DNA from: Moringa oleifera
Lineage: Eukaryota > Streptophyta > Magnoliopsida > Brassicales > Moringaceae
Direction of reading: 5' to 3'
DNA length: 64,000 nucleotides
Assembly: GCA_021397835.1 (NCBI GenBank)
Contig: JAJFZO010000896.1
Span: 5,682,501 to 5,746,500, forward strand
Shown here one piece after another: positions 12,212-23,375 of the stretch (position 1 is its first letter; each line of letters begins with the position of its first letter). The position numbers and the translations under genes are program-made. The notes under the pieces were generated by a model, which was not told the origin of the DNA, searched no databases, and saw only the letters and a program-made list of their open reading frames with translations.

Positions 12212-13016
12212 GTCATGGCGAAAATGATGAGAGTTATAATAATAGGGAAACTGAATAATGTCAGGGAATGATCTACAACTGTGCATGAAGTTAATACATA
12301 CCAAACAATGATAATGGATGTCATTGGTCCAGAATTTAATCCAAAAGATATGGAAGAATCCCCTAATCCAAACACTCAACGTTATGATATGTTGAATGGT
12401 ACTAATCAACAATTATGTGATGGTGTCAATATCATTCATAATTATCTACTATTGCTAGAATGATGAACATAAAGTCATAACATCATATTTTGGAAAGATG
12501 CTATGATTATATTTGCCAATTAATGAAAGAGATGATGCTTGTCGGTAATCTCATGACTGAGAATTTTTACAATACAAAGAAATGCATGTAAGGTATGGGG
12601 TTACCAGTTGAAAAGATTCACTCTTGTAACAACGGGTGCATGATATACTGGGTTGAAGACAATGAACTAAGTTCTTGTAAGTTTTGCAATCATCTGCGAT
12701 ATAAAAGATGAAGACCAGAATCTGATAAACAAAAAACACTTGTTTCATATAAGAAGATGTATTATTTCTCTCTTAATCCATGGTTATAGAGACTATATGC
12801 ATCAGAAGCCATAGCTAAGAACATGAGATGGCATGCCAAACACGAGATTAAAGATGGTCTAATGTGTCATTGCTCTCGCTCTCCTGCTTGGATGCATTTG
12901 AATCAATCGCATCCATCTTTTGCTGTTGGATATAAGAACATCAAAATAGGTTTGAGTACTGATGATTTCAACCATTTGCTTAGTCAGGCCAACAATATTC
13001 TTTATGGCCAGTAATA
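12212..13016 (+). pseudogene. TNP2-type CACTA transposase relic (N-terminal half)
   Basis: Fragments of the transposase family tnp2 follow each other in changing frames. First comes a VHEV...MDVIGPEF...MEESPNP segment, then ARMMNIKS, then a segment with EKIHSCNNGCMIYW and CKFCNHLRYK, which holds the family's Cys-rich CNNGC and CxxC pairs. The last is MRWHAKHEIKDGLM...SPAWMHLNQSHPSFA with GLSTDDFN, matching the family's RWH...D...PAW...HP.FA...GL..DGFN core. The intact family protein is several hundred residues longer; here the similarity stops near 13016, so the catalytic C-terminal part is missing. Stops interrupt the reading, for example inside KKCM*GMGLP and after LRYKR. Confidence 0.85.
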
Positions 13017-13394
13017 GTCACGCCATATAAATTTTATCAAGTTTATTAACATGATTAGATGAGAGGCCAAGTGATACGGGGTGACTCCAGAGGGAGAAAT
13101 GACTTTGAAGGGAGAGGTGAGTATCTCGAAGGGAGAGATTCATGATCCGTATCTTCACTTCCACATATCTAGGATGAAGATGAGGACACAGTTTTATTAT
13201 CTCTGCATGTTTCAGCCTTTTCTGGCTTTGTTGCTGCTAGGATGTCTAGCTTAGGGGGTGTGCAAAGTTCAGGTAGACAGTAGATTTATGTAGACAATAA
13301 CACGTAAATATTTATAGTTATTATTTTTAGTACTTTGTATCGTTATCTTTATATATAATTTTTTTTAATATTTATTCATTATCTTATTTGACAG
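13017..13394 (+). other. CACTA-1 spacer between the two transposase relics
   Basis: This stretch contains a short purine-rich repeat (GAGGGAGAAATGA, GAAGGGAGAGG, GAAGGGAGAGATTC, 13090-13142) and a segment with ATGAAGATGAGGACACAG. The latter may be the deleted tail of the TNP2-type gene. An AT-rich intron-like part (13300-13390) ends in an acceptor TTTGACAG at 13394. No protein similarity is recognised. Confidence 0.4.
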
Positions 13395-14649
13395 GATCAA
13401 GCCTTCGCATCAATGCTCTGCGAAGATTTATAAAATTTTTCAAGAGAGGGTCAATCTATGTGGGTACATTTGGAAGATTGACTCTCGAAAAATCAAAGAG
13501 TTTTATTATGAGGATTTGAAAGTATGTATGATTATTTACCAAAAAAAAAAAATTATATTCCATTCTATAATACTTACTAGCATTTATTTTTGCTGCAAAA
13601 ATATTTTACATGGGACGAGGCTATGGATGGTGTGGTGAAGGTTGCATGAGAGGTTCGAGCTGTGGATCGATATGCTGATTTGATGTATGCATATCATCAT
13701 AAGGTGAGGAATAAGCCTCAATTTGTCCCTGATATTGTATGGGAGCAATGGCAAATAGAATGGAACCGATCAGAGTACAAACAGAAGTGTGAAACTATGT
13801 CTCGCAATCGACGAAGCGAAACAGGTGGACTCCGGTCAGGTCCTTCTCGACATAGTGTCGGTTCGTGTTCACTACAGAACCATTGTCAATGCTTGATACA
13901 TATAATATTTAAATTTTTTAAAGAAATATAAGTGAAAATGTTATGATTATTTATTATGTATTTTTTTCAAGCATGAGAGTTGGGTCGTTAGCCTACTACA
14001 ATAGAGCTTTTTAAACATATTTACACTAAAAAATCTAATCCTGATGAGTTCATAGATGAGTGTTCTAAAAAAGTAACTGTAAGTTTATTGTTTTTAATAT
14101 TTAATAAGTAAATTTGATTATATCTTTTTTTATTTCACTATTCGATTCAACTAATAAGTTAACAAAGTGCTTTATTTATTGTAGGAACGGTTTGAAGAGT
14201 TGGTTGCCAGAGCTTCTCAGCCACAGGAGGGATCTTCAGATATGACTGAGGTAGACTGCAGTAAGCTTTACTATGAGGCAGTAGGTGGAAAGAAAAAGTG
14301 TCGAGTGTACAAGCTTAAGAGTCAAGTTGTGTCATGGTATTCAGGCAACAGCTTTAGCAGTGGATACCCTATTGATGACATAGCTATGCAAGATATTCGC
14401 TCTCAGATGAAGGCTATGGAAGAGCGTATAGAGCTGGAGTGTAAGTTTATAAAAGAGCGTATGGAAGAGGAGCATAGGACTTTAGAAGAGAGATTGGAGG
14501 AGAAGCGTAAGACTAGGGAGCATGATCGCATGCACTTCGAGATCGAATTTCAAGAGCGCTTGCGAAGAGAGTTTGACATCAACGAGCGCATCCGCAGGAT
14601 GGAGGCTTTCCTTTTGGGAAATAGACCCGCAGTATCGACTAATAATTAG
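13395..14649 (+). pseudogene. Transposase_24-type (Ptta/En/Spm) protein relic
   Basis: Four exon-like pieces line up: 13395-13521 (DSRKIKEFYYEDLK-like, ends at donor GTATGT), about 13600-13870 (FTWDEAMDG...DRYADLMYAYHH...VWEQWQ...NRRSETGG...GPSRHSVGS), about 13975-14080 (ELFKHIYTKKSNPDEF) and 14185-14649 (ERFEELVARASQ...EAVGGKKKCRVYKL, then a charged coiled coil rich in EER/RME to the stop). This is the order of the plant Ptta/En/Spm family, whose C-terminal coiled coil mediates contacts between proteins. Damage: a stop where a Trp is expected before EVRAVDR, further stops in the first piece, and a lost acceptor AG before FTWDE. The last exon is open for 149 codons from an internal ATG at 14200. 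Confidence 0.85.
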
Positions 14650-14769
14650 ACGTAATTTCCTGTATGAATATTGTATTTCATGAGAATATAATACATAATC
14701 TTGTATTCATTATGTTTTACGAATTTTAGTTTATTTTATTTTCATTTTGTTATTTAAATTTATTTCTTT

Positions 14770-15191
14770 ATAAAAAATAATTATATTAACGACAGATCCA
14801 TCAGTCACTAATCAGTTTGTAGTGAAGCCTTTGAGTTTAGCAACAGAATAATATCAGTCGTCATTTTAGCGACAGAAGTAAATCGGTCATTAATATAGCG
14901 ACAGATTCTTTTTTCTCACTAAATGAATCTATCACTATGCTTTACCGACAGAATTCTTTTTTGTCACTAATTTAGTGAAAGATTAATATCTGTCACCTAT
15001 TTAGCAACAGATCCTTATTGGTCTCTAATATGCCACTAATTAGCGATAGATACAAAATTCAATCGTTAATTTTTCTTGTGACAACGATTTCAACAACTGA
15101 TTTTATCTGTCGCTAGATTTTTTAGTAATAGATTGTTTCAATTTAGTGACGGATTCATCGATCGATAAATCTTTTTTTTTTTTATGTAGTG
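14770..15191 (-). repeat. CACTA-1 3' subterminal repeats and terminal repeat
   Basis: At least ten copies of a motif near TAGCGACAGATT or its complement lie here (for example TTTAGCGACAGAAGT near 14869, TATAGCGACAGATTC near 14896, TTTAGCAACAGATCC near 15000, TTTAGTGACGGATTC near 15138). The end is a run of T followed by ATGTAGTG, the inverted form of the CACTA terminus. Confidence 0.82.
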
Positions 15192-15834
15192 AAGGAAATA
15201 TTCATAAAAAAACAAAAAAAAAAAAGTAATGACAAAATCATAAAAAAGTTTACCTTGTTCTTCAAAAGGAAGTAATATTTGAAAATTTCTCCTCCAAATC
15301 TCTCTTCATAAAAAAAAAAAAAAATCTCTCCAACTCTTTTTACACTACTATCTCCCCATTTTATAACTTTCTCCAAATATTCTCCTAACTCTCAAAATTT
15401 CTTAACATTCTCTCTTCAACATTCCTCTCCAAATCCCCTCCCCCCCAGCTATTGGCCAAGGTAGGTATTTATAGATCTTGGCTAAGCCTATATTTAATGC
15501 AACAAAGGTAGCATTGCAGCATTGTAGCATTGTAACATCGACAGCATTGCAGAATTGGTAACATTACACAATTGGCAGCATTGTAGCAAACTTTATCCAT
15601 TGACAGTTATTTAAGAAATCTAAAGAATTCTGTCTACTGAAAAATATTCACTGTTAACTATCTTTAGTAAAAAATATATTGACAACTGTGATAATTATCT
15701 TAAAAGAGTGTTTTTTTCTAAATGAGAACACTAAGTGATCTATCTAAAAGATTGTTTATACCGTCATTAATAGGCTTTCAAGATAAAATGTGTGAAATGC
15801 ACATGTATGCATGTTTATGGAGATGCAATAATCA
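15192..15834 (-). mobile_element. Tat 3' LTR, inner part (right of the CACTA insertion)
   Basis: The LTR resumes after the AAG duplication. On the minus strand it holds a TATA box and a purine-rich leader. A small tandem stretch of AGCATTG(C/T)AGC words lies at 15508-15590. The inner border is placed at 15834, where the minus strand reads a purine tract AGGGAGAGAGAAG directly followed by TGATTATTGC. With the CACTA element removed the LTR would be about 2.5 kb. The 5' LTR copy lacks this part, so the border rests on the purine-tract/TG junction alone. Confidence 0.6.
15466..15473 (-). promoter_or_regulatory. TATA box of the Tat LTR
   Basis: The minus strand reads CTATAAATACC here, followed by a purine-rich stretch (GGGGGGGAGGGGATTTGGAGAG). 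The position inside the LTR and upstream of a long R-U5 region fits the retrotransposon promoter. The 5' LTR that should drive the element lacks this region, so the element has no promoter of its own. Confidence 0.5.
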
Positions 15835-15851
15835 CTTCTCTCTCCCTATTT
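15835..15851 (-). other. Polypurine tract of the Tat element
   Basis: The minus strand reads AAATAGGGAGAGAGAAG immediately before the TGATTATT start of the 3' LTR. Such a tract primes plus-strand DNA synthesis in LTR retrotransposons. Confidence 0.55.
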
Positions 15852-16574
15852 AGATCATCTTTCTTCTTGTTTTCATTTTTCTTCTTTTTTTCTCTTTATT
15901 TTTCCTTTCCCCCATTTTCTTTTTCTTTTTTTTTTTGTCTTGAAACAAGAGCAATAATCTTTTAATCATTTTATCATCAAGTTTTGATCAAAATGTAAAC
16001 TTTTTCTTTCTTGCGGTTGATCAAATTGATGAATTCAAAACATGCAACTCATTACTTTAAAAATGTCATAACTTCATTGAAATTTGATCACTATTTAGTT
16101 TTAGAACTGACAGTCCTTTATCAAATCATATTTGTAACGACAGTTTGGACAATAAATATGTTTTAAAAAATTTTTATGAAGAAATGATATCTAGTTAAGG
16201 ATGTAATCAAGTAACTAAATATGAAATATTTGAAATAACTTTTATGATAAATTGGATCAGAAGTCATGACGATCGACAATATGGCCTAATATAAAGAACA
16301 AAGAACATTTCAATGCTATTTATCTATCCAATCTCACCCACAATGCTCCTTTTTTTTTTTGACAATTTTTATCATTTAAAAAAATTCAAACACTATTTCA
16401 ACCCAGATCTTCTTGCAAATGTACTGCCACTGCTTTTTTTGGTTCTTCTTCTTTTCACTAGAGAATGATTCCAACATTATTTGTTCCTCTTTAAAGGCAA
16501 ACTGCCCTTTTTCAGGTATAGTACTTCTTTACAATATCTAAATTAATTGGTTTAAGGAGATCATCATCATCCAT
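15852..16574 (-). other. Tat 3' untranslated region
   Basis: This stretch lies between the end of integrase and the polypurine tract. It is AT-rich with long pyrimidine runs (15870-15945, 16345-16360, 16430-16455). I see no protein or structural feature in it. Confidence 0.45.
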
Positions 16575-17640
16575 TTAAGTTAGGATCAAGGCTCCTCTAG
16601 GGAATGCTTTCTTCACAACATATGGGCCTTCGCAATTTGGTGCCCATTCGCCTTTGGGATTTGAAACATTCTCGAGAATCTTCTTCAACACTAAATCACT
16701 TTCTCTCAATACTCTTGGGCATACTCTTTTATTATATGTTTTTTTCATTCTGCTTTGGTACAACTGCCCATGGCAAATAGCTTTAAGGTGTTTCTCATCA
16801 ATCAAGTTTAACTGTTCATATCAAGCTTTGTTCCACTCTGTTTCTTCCAATTTAGATTTCGTGGGCATTTTTAATGAAGAAATTTCAACTTTTATTGGCA
16901 ATACAGCTTTCATCCTCTATACCAATGAATAAGGATTTGCCTCAGTAGAGGTTCTTACTATAGTCCTATAAGCATGGAATGCAAATGATAGTATTTTGTG
17001 CTAATCTTTATAGACTACTCTCATTTTTTGCACTATCTTCTTGATGTTTTTATTTGTTGCTTTTACTGCCCTATTCATTTTAGGACGGTAGGCTGCTGAA
17101 TTACGATATCGAATCTTAAATTATTCATAAATCTCTTTCATAGCCTTCTTATTTAGATTTTGAGCATTATTTGAGATGATTCACTCTAGCAAATCGTATC
17201 AACAAATGATTTCTTTTTTATTTATGATTTACCATAATCTTAGTAATATTAGCAAAAGAATAAACTTTCACCCATTTCGTGAAGTAATCAATGAACATTA
17301 GGATAAATATATGTCCATTAGAAGCTTTTGGGATAATAGGATTGATGACATCAAAATCCCACATTGAAAATGGCCAAGGTGCATTTATTACGGTAGAAGG
17401 GTTGCCAACACATCTATCTTATTAGCATACATTTGGGATGTGTGGTACTTTCTTACAAACTGGATGCAATTCTTTTCTATTGTTAGCTAATAATAACCTA
17501 CTTTCATAATTTATTTAGCTATTGCGGGTCTGCTGGCATGTGTTCCACAAGTACCTTCATGGACTTATCTTAAGATTATCTAAGCCTTGCTTGCATCAAC
17601 GCATCGTAATAGACTTTGATTAAAGCTTTTTTTATAAAGC
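16575..17640 (-). pseudogene. Tat integrase relic
   Basis: Read from high to low coordinates, a zinc-binding H2C2-like segment (VHEGTCGTHA...IMKVGYY, about 17460-17580) comes first. The catalytic core follows with PWPFSMWDFDVINPI and FIDYFTKWV (about 17260-17390). The C-terminal domain is an uninterrupted 76-codon frame (16575-16805) with AICHGQLYQSRMKKTYNK, DLVLKKIL and GPYVVKKAF. Integrase joins the cDNA to the chromosome. Stops and frameshifts between about 16810 and 17300 and in the zinc-binding part show it is dead. The second histidine-cysteine pair of the zinc module is also changed (KYHTSQMYA). Confidence 0.85.
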
Positions 17641-17734
17641 ACTACCCTATCTACCATGAAATTCAAGGCTAACCTCCTTAAGGTTTTCTTGTCTTTGATG
17701 CCCCTTTTAGATATTTTTGATTCATAACATAAAT

Positions 17735-18230
17735 TCAAACATCATGATACCATGGATTGCCATCTTTTTCTTCCTTAGTCACTAAGCAGTGTGCTGGAGA
17801 GTCTAAAATACTCATTTTGATTGGTAAGACTCGCGAAGCCTCAATCACTTGAACCATGGAAGCCAACACTGCTAATAAATATGCCATTTGGTTTTCATCT
17901 TTAGGGAGATAATTGAAACTGACTTCTTTGAAGATCTTGAGTAATTCCTTAGCAAACTTGTGGTAACGAACTAACTTGAGATGTCTTTTCATCCATTCTC
18001 CCTTTAGTTGATGTATAACCAAAGCAGAATCCCCAAATACATCCAACTTTGCTACCTTTTTCTCTATCACAGCTTTTAATCCCATGATGCAGGCTTCATA
18101 TTAGACAGATTGTTATTGGAATTGAAATCTAATCAAGCTATGAATGGTAAGTACTATTCATTTGGTGACTTTAGGATTGCACCAATCCCATGCCTCAAAA
18201 TATTCGATGTCCCATCAAAAAACATTTTCT
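17735..18230 (-). pseudogene. Tat second RNase H (archaeal-type) relic
   Basis: The protein starts near 18225 with MFFDGTSNILRHGIGAIL, continues through a frame with stops to EACIMGLKAVIEKK, and then runs open for 116 codons (17735-18085) with GDSALVIHQLKGEW and LPKDENQMA. This extra RNase H, placed between the polymerase module and integrase, is specific to Tat-lineage elements. The metal-binding aspartates of FFDG and GDSA are kept. In DENQMAY the usual aspartate after MA is replaced by tyrosine. Confidence 0.85.
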
Positions 18231-18319
18231 AAGTGTGTGACCTTCCCTCTTGTCTATGGACATAATTGCCATTAAGTCCTCATTTGGAAAATCAAACCTT
18301 ATCGATTAGTGGTTTTCAT

Positions 18320-19640
18320 TAGCACGATAGGCTAAAAAGTCTGCTGTGGTAATTCCTTTGATCGCCTTTTCGAAAATGTATATAAGATCTTACTCTGACA
18401 ATAATACTTGCCATTTAGCCAGCTTGCCAGATAACAATGGTTTTTCAAACAAATACTTGATGAGATCTAACTTAGTAATTACCCATGTCATATGACTCAA
18501 CAAATATTGGCAAAGTCTATGTGCAGCTCAAGTCAATGCGCTGCAAATTTTCTCAATTGATGAATATTTTGACTCGTAATCAGTGAATTTTTTGCTCAAG
18601 TAATAAATAGCATGCTCTTTCTTGCTAAACTCATCTTGTTGCGCTAATACACAGGCTAACAATCTTTCGCACACTGCCAAATATAAAATTAATGACTTCC
18701 TTGAAATTGACAACATCTGTACTTGAGGGTTGGATAGATACCTTTTATTTTGTGGAACACTATTTAGCATTCTTTATCCCATTCACCAGGATTATTCTTT
18801 CTCAACATCTTGAAGATGGGATCACATATGTTTGTCAATTGGGCTATAAATCTAGAAATATAATTCAACCTTCCCAAAAAGCCTCGTACTTCTTTCACTA
18901 TTTTAAGTGGTGATAAATTTTAAATCATCTTGACTTTGTTAGAATCGACTTTAATACCTTTCTCAATTACGATAAAGCTCAATACTTTTCTTAATTTCAC
19001 GCTAAAAGTGCACTTATTCGGATTCAACCTTAACTTTTATTTTCAGATTCTTTCAAAAAATTTCTTAAATCCTCCATATGATCTTCATCTTTCTTGGATT
19101 TGGCTGTCATGTCATGAACATAGACTTTAATTTTTTTTAGGGATCATATCATGATATAAGGTTATTATAGGGTGTTGGTAAGTTTTGTCGGCATTTTTCA
19201 AACCAAATGGCATTACATGATAGCAAAATGTTCCCTAAAGGGTAAGGATATGGTTTTTTTCATATCCTCTAGTGCCATTTTTATTTGATTATATCGTAAG
19301 TGTCCATCCATGAAAGAAAATAAACAAATATTTGGTTGTATTATCTAGAAGAGTGTGATACATGGCAATAGAAAATTATCCTTGGGACTTGCTCGATTAA
19401 GGTCTCTATAATCTACACACATCCGTACCTTGCCATCTTTCTTTGGTACTTGGACTATATTAGCTACCCATTCTGGCTAATGTGCCATGGCAATAAACCA
19501 TGCATCCAATTATTTTTGGACCTCTTTTTTAATCTTTAGCAACTTTTCTGTCTTCATTCTTCTCGACTTCTTTTGAATTGGTGGACATCTTGATTTTAGT
19601 GGTAATTTATGCTCGACAATACTACTATCTAGCCTTGGCC
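18320..19640 (-). pseudogene. Tat reverse transcriptase and RNase H relic
   Basis: From high to low coordinates: an N-terminal IVEHKLPLKSRCPP and a Lys-rich stretch (about 19500-19625), then PEWVANIVQVPKKDGKVRM and CVDYRDLN (about 19395-19475). The active-site region reads VYVHDMTAKSKKDE (about 19090-19125). Then come KCTFSVKLRKVLSF and GFLGRLNYISRFI, and an RNase H part with YYLSKKFTDYESKYSSIEK (open frame 18528-18770). The polymerase YVDD box is changed to YVHD, removing one catalytic aspartate. Several stops and frame changes also interrupt the finger and palm regions. The order and motifs match Ty3/gypsy polymerases of the Tat type. Confidence 0.87.
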
Positions 19641-20429
19641 TATGTTTGTATGATCATGCAAACACATCTAAATATTCTCTTAATAATTTTATCAACTCTT
19701 TTCTTATGTCAGAAGACAAAGTAATCCTAATTTTTACTTCCTTTTTTTTTTCTATTTCAATTCCCAAATTAATGGTCTCATTAAACTCTTTATGTGGCAT
19801 AGTTTTCCTCTTGTTCAATCATTCTTGATAAATCTAGGGGTAATACATGTTCTTCACTATTTTTCTCTAATTTAGATTCATCCCGATACAGAAATTCTTC
19901 AAGATTTGAATCAAAATTAATATTCATAGCATTGGAATATTCATTGTATATGACCTTGAAGATGAAAATGGGAATGTCTTATTTGCATGCTTAAAAATGA
20001 ATGATAATGACAGGGTGAAGAATAAAATAAATATTGGGTAGAAATAAAATAGTGCGTTCATTAATAGTGATCAAATTTAAACATGAAGTTAGAAAATCAC
20101 ATTTTCCCAATAATGAAAACTACTAGCAATTCAATTGTCATCCAATTATTCAAAGAAAATCCTGGGGAATGTGGACAGATTCCACAATCTCTCTCTTCCA
20201 TGTGTGAATCTCCTATCATGTTGATTGCGAGGTAAGAAAGCTCTTCTACAAGCTCACTTCTAGTTTTGATGATAACATGAATTGGCTCCTAAGGGATAAT
20301 AAAACCAGTTGATCAGAATGCTCGATGCAACGAAATACTACAATCAATAGGCTATTACTTACAAGTTTTCCCTTCAAACAACATCTTTCTCTTTTTCTTC
20401 TTTTTTGTTTTCCAGCATTTGGCTTTTCT

Positions 20430-20624
20430 TTACTCTCGTTCTTTTGTAGCCCAAGCCAATTTGATCCTTGTTTTTAAGATATCCAAGGCCAATGTTATCC
20501 CTTGCAAATTCTTCCCTAATCCTCTTCTGATTTTGTACCTTTTACCTAGGGTCTGCCCCAATTGGAATTTCATATTTTCAAAGATGTGAGGCTCCCATGC
20601 CCATGCGTGTTTAGTAGCATTCAC
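20430..20624 (-). pseudogene. Tat linker region with G-patch-like motif
   Basis: A 64-codon open frame carries GKRYKIRRGLGKNLQGIT and ends soon after. Tat elements have a glycine-rich GxGLGxxxQGI segment between protease and polymerase, and this fits in place and order. The flanking DNA (19640-20430 and 20625-20760) continues the same polyprotein region, but I could not trace it through its frameshifts. Confidence 0.55.
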
Positions 20625-20762
20625 AAAATCTAATGCTTTAAATGAACAATCTTTAGTATTTTCTAAAGCCTTAATATAAAAGTGGCTTTATAAAATTGAA
20701 GCTATGATGTCTTCTTCTCCTTTAATTATGACGAGATGATTATCCATAATCATTTTAACCTA

Positions 20763-21380
20763 CTATTGTAGGGTCGAAGGCACGACCCCTGCCATATGAA
20801 TCCAAGGTCTTTTGAGCAAGTAGTTAAAAGAGGTATTAATGTCCATCACTTGGAATTCATTGTTGTAGGTGTACGGACCTATCCTCATTGGCACTTTCAT
20901 AACCGTAATCACTTCCCTTTTTGAGCTGTTAAATGCTCCTAAGGTTATTGTGCTTTGACTCATGTATGACAAATACAAGGGAAACCTTCTCAGAGTTAAT
21001 AGGGGCATTACATTTAATAAGAACCCATTATACATCAAGACCTTAGAGATGGTATAACCCTTACACTTAGTTGATATGTGTAAGACCTTACTAGAACCTC
21101 TCCCATCCATTGGATTTCATCATCACTAAACATGATAAAATTATAAGTCGTTAGGTCTCTTACCAAGTACGATATGTCATGAGGCACATAGCTATTCTTT
21201 AACACCTTCATTAGGGACTAACGATGAGACTCTGAACTTAGTCAGAGTGATAACAATTAGATCTTTGCTGGCGTTTTTTTGCAATTGGTCAATCATATTG
21301 TATTCATTATGCTTGATGAATTTTAAAAACTCCAGAGCCTCTTCTTCACTGACAAGATGTTTTTTACCAACTTCTTTTCT
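20763..21380 (-). pseudogene. Tat aspartic protease region relic
   Basis: Upstream on the minus strand lies a segment with EEEALEFLKFIKHNEYNMIDQLQK (near 21300-21360), a stretch that precedes the protease in Tat polyproteins. A 115-codon open frame (20763-21110) follows with GRGSSKVLHISTKCKGYTI, NVMPLLTL, FNSSKREVI and LLKRPWIH. The family catalytic motif (D-N-G-S-S) reads YNGFL, so the catalytic aspartate is gone although the frame is open. The normal role is to cut the polyprotein. The identification is firm from order and motifs. Confidence 0.83.
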
Positions 21381-23375
21381 TTCTCTTTCTCACTTGAATG
21401 GGCTATAACTTGTTTTTCTTTAGATCTTGTTGGGCCATAACACCTCCCACTCTGAGTAATATGGCTTGACCATACCACATTAATTGCATCAAATTTTCCT
21501 TTTTTTTTTTTTATCTAGACATGATAATTTCAAGGAACAACATGTGTATCCTTGTATGGAAAAGGTGTTAGTACCTTGATAACTCCTTTTAGCTGCATGC
21601 TTGCCAATAAAATTCATGTATTTGCTTAAGGATTTATCGCCTTAAGTGAGCATGCTAACACTAATGGCTTTAATTTTTCAATGGGGGCTATCATTGATGC
21701 CTTTTTTTATAGTTTCTAACATGTTAATTGTAGGTTGCCCATGCATTGGTAGTGGATTCTTATCCATATTTGGGTTGTGGTGTTTATCAAACCTCAAGCC
21801 CCATGATCAACTAAAGATTAGACCTTTTACTTAAACGTTGTGCAATTCTCTATATTATGTCTAGTCGCTCCACTATGGTAAGCACAAGTCGCCTCTAGGT
21901 CATACTACTTGGGATATGGAGGTTGTATTGATTTCAAAAATGTTGGGGCTACTAACCTTCCTTCTAGTAATTAAGGATACAATTCTGCATGTGTCATGAT
22001 GATCAATCTTATGAGGACCATCTGACATTGACTTTGGGGTCTTACTTGTTGGGGATTGGGTTGGTTAAGGTTTTAGGGAACAACAATAGGTGCTAATGCC
22101 AATTGTCATTACTATGTTGCTGGCCTTGGCACTACACTAATGATGTTTGTGGTTGAATAGTAAGGTGTAGGGTAAGGAGTCCTTGGAAACTGGTAGGGAT
22201 GAAGTCAGGGGTTAAAAAATGGAGGTTGACAAAAAGTTTGTTGAGAAATATGGTTTGTTTCTCCGTCCTTTTTCTTTCTCGTTGTAGCTTTTATCTTTTT
22301 TTTTTTTTTTTTGCATTTTTTTAGATCCTCTAACCATCCAGGTCGACAGTCATTTTAAAAAATCTCCCCCTGCCTAACTATCTTGACAAAATTTTCACCT
22401 GACACACCAAGTAACTTCTTATAGAATGAGGGCTTGAGAGTATTAGCAAATAATTCTAAAAACTCATCTTTAGTCAAAGTCAGATTGACTCTTGCTATAA
22501 CTTCATGTCACCTTCGAGCATATTCTTTGAAGGATTCATCATTTTTCTTGTGCATATTTTGTAAAGTAACTCGATCTAGTGCAAGCTCTACCATGTGTTG
22601 GTAGTGAGCCATGAAAGCAGCAGCTAGATCTTTCCAAGATTGAATTTTACAAGCTTCTAAGTTAGTGTACCAATCTAGTACTTCTTCCTTTAGGCTATCT
22701 TGGAAGCAATGTATAAGCAGCTTCTGATTGTCCTCATATCCATGCATCTTATGCAAGTACATGTGAATGTGCACGCGTGGGCATTTAGTTGCATTGGATT
22801 TGTCGAATTTAGGTGCTTTTGAACTTTGGTGGTAATACTAGTCAAGACATTAAGTTGAGGTCTGAAATATCTAGCCCTTGAATCTTACAAGCCTCTTCAT
22901 ACACTTTCACTTTTTCTGCCAACATTTTATACTTCTACAATAATTCCTTATTATTGACGTTTTCAATCCTTAACTTCTCTATTTTTTTTAGGCCATCCAA
23001 GTTAGGCATATAGATTGGTTTTCCTACTTTTGGCATGTTAGTGAATGCACCGCACTGTGATTCATAAACAGGGGTAAATCCTAGTGGGTAATCAGGTGAG
23101 GATTTCCTTGGTGAGCTATAAAGGTCTCATTTCCCCTGGCATGTATATTTCCAGGAACCTCTTGTTCCATAGCAACTCTTTTTTCCTTAACTATCGATTG
23201 CATCATCTTTATCATTTAGAGGAATTAGGATTGCACCTCTTCTTGACTATGTGCCATCTTCTCTTATGCCTCTTGCTGGTTTCTTGTTATCTTATGTTGG
23301 GTTCTTTGCATGTTCTCTAGTCTCTCCTTCCTAGCTTGCTGATCTTCCATATTAGCTTTTGTCTTTGAGTGAGTC
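21381..23375 (-). pseudogene. Tat gag relic
   Basis: The capsid-like part is an open frame at 22508-22774 with LIHCFQDSLKEEVLDWY, WKDLAAAFMAHY and NDESFKEYARR, the typical retrotransposon gag core. Upstream (about 22780-23375) a charged, coiled-coil-like N-terminus (KERLENMQRTQHK) is broken by stops. Downstream (about 21750-21900) a CAYHSGATRHNIENC segment marks the Cys/His region of Tat gag-pol. The protein packages element RNA into particles in the cytoplasm. The start codon cannot be placed. A second stretch of A/T homopolymer lies at 22290-22320. Confidence 0.8.

Larger units (their letters stand above)
9166..15191 (+). mobile_element. CACTA (En/Spm) DNA transposon CACTA-1, complete but defective
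   Basis: The 6,026-bp element begins CACTATAAAAAAATT and ends in the complement of CACTACATAAAAAAAA, with a 3-bp AAG duplication on both sides. Short subterminal repeats of the type TAGCGACAGATT lie inside both ends. Internally there is a GC-rich minisatellite, a leader and intron-like region, a TNP2-type transposase relic and a Transposase_24-type relic, all on the plus strand in the usual order. It sits inside the 3' LTR of the Tat element and is therefore younger than that insertion. Both proteins are disrupted, so movement would need a helper. Confidence 0.92.

Noticed and set aside
12133..12748. Minus-strand open frames over the TNP2 relic
   Set aside because: The plus strand carries collinear tnp2 family motifs; the minus-strand frames are their shadows.
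16654..16932. Plus-strand open frame of 92 codons, hydrophobic
   Set aside because: It is the reverse strand of the Tat integrase C-terminal domain, which has clear family motifs on the minus strand.
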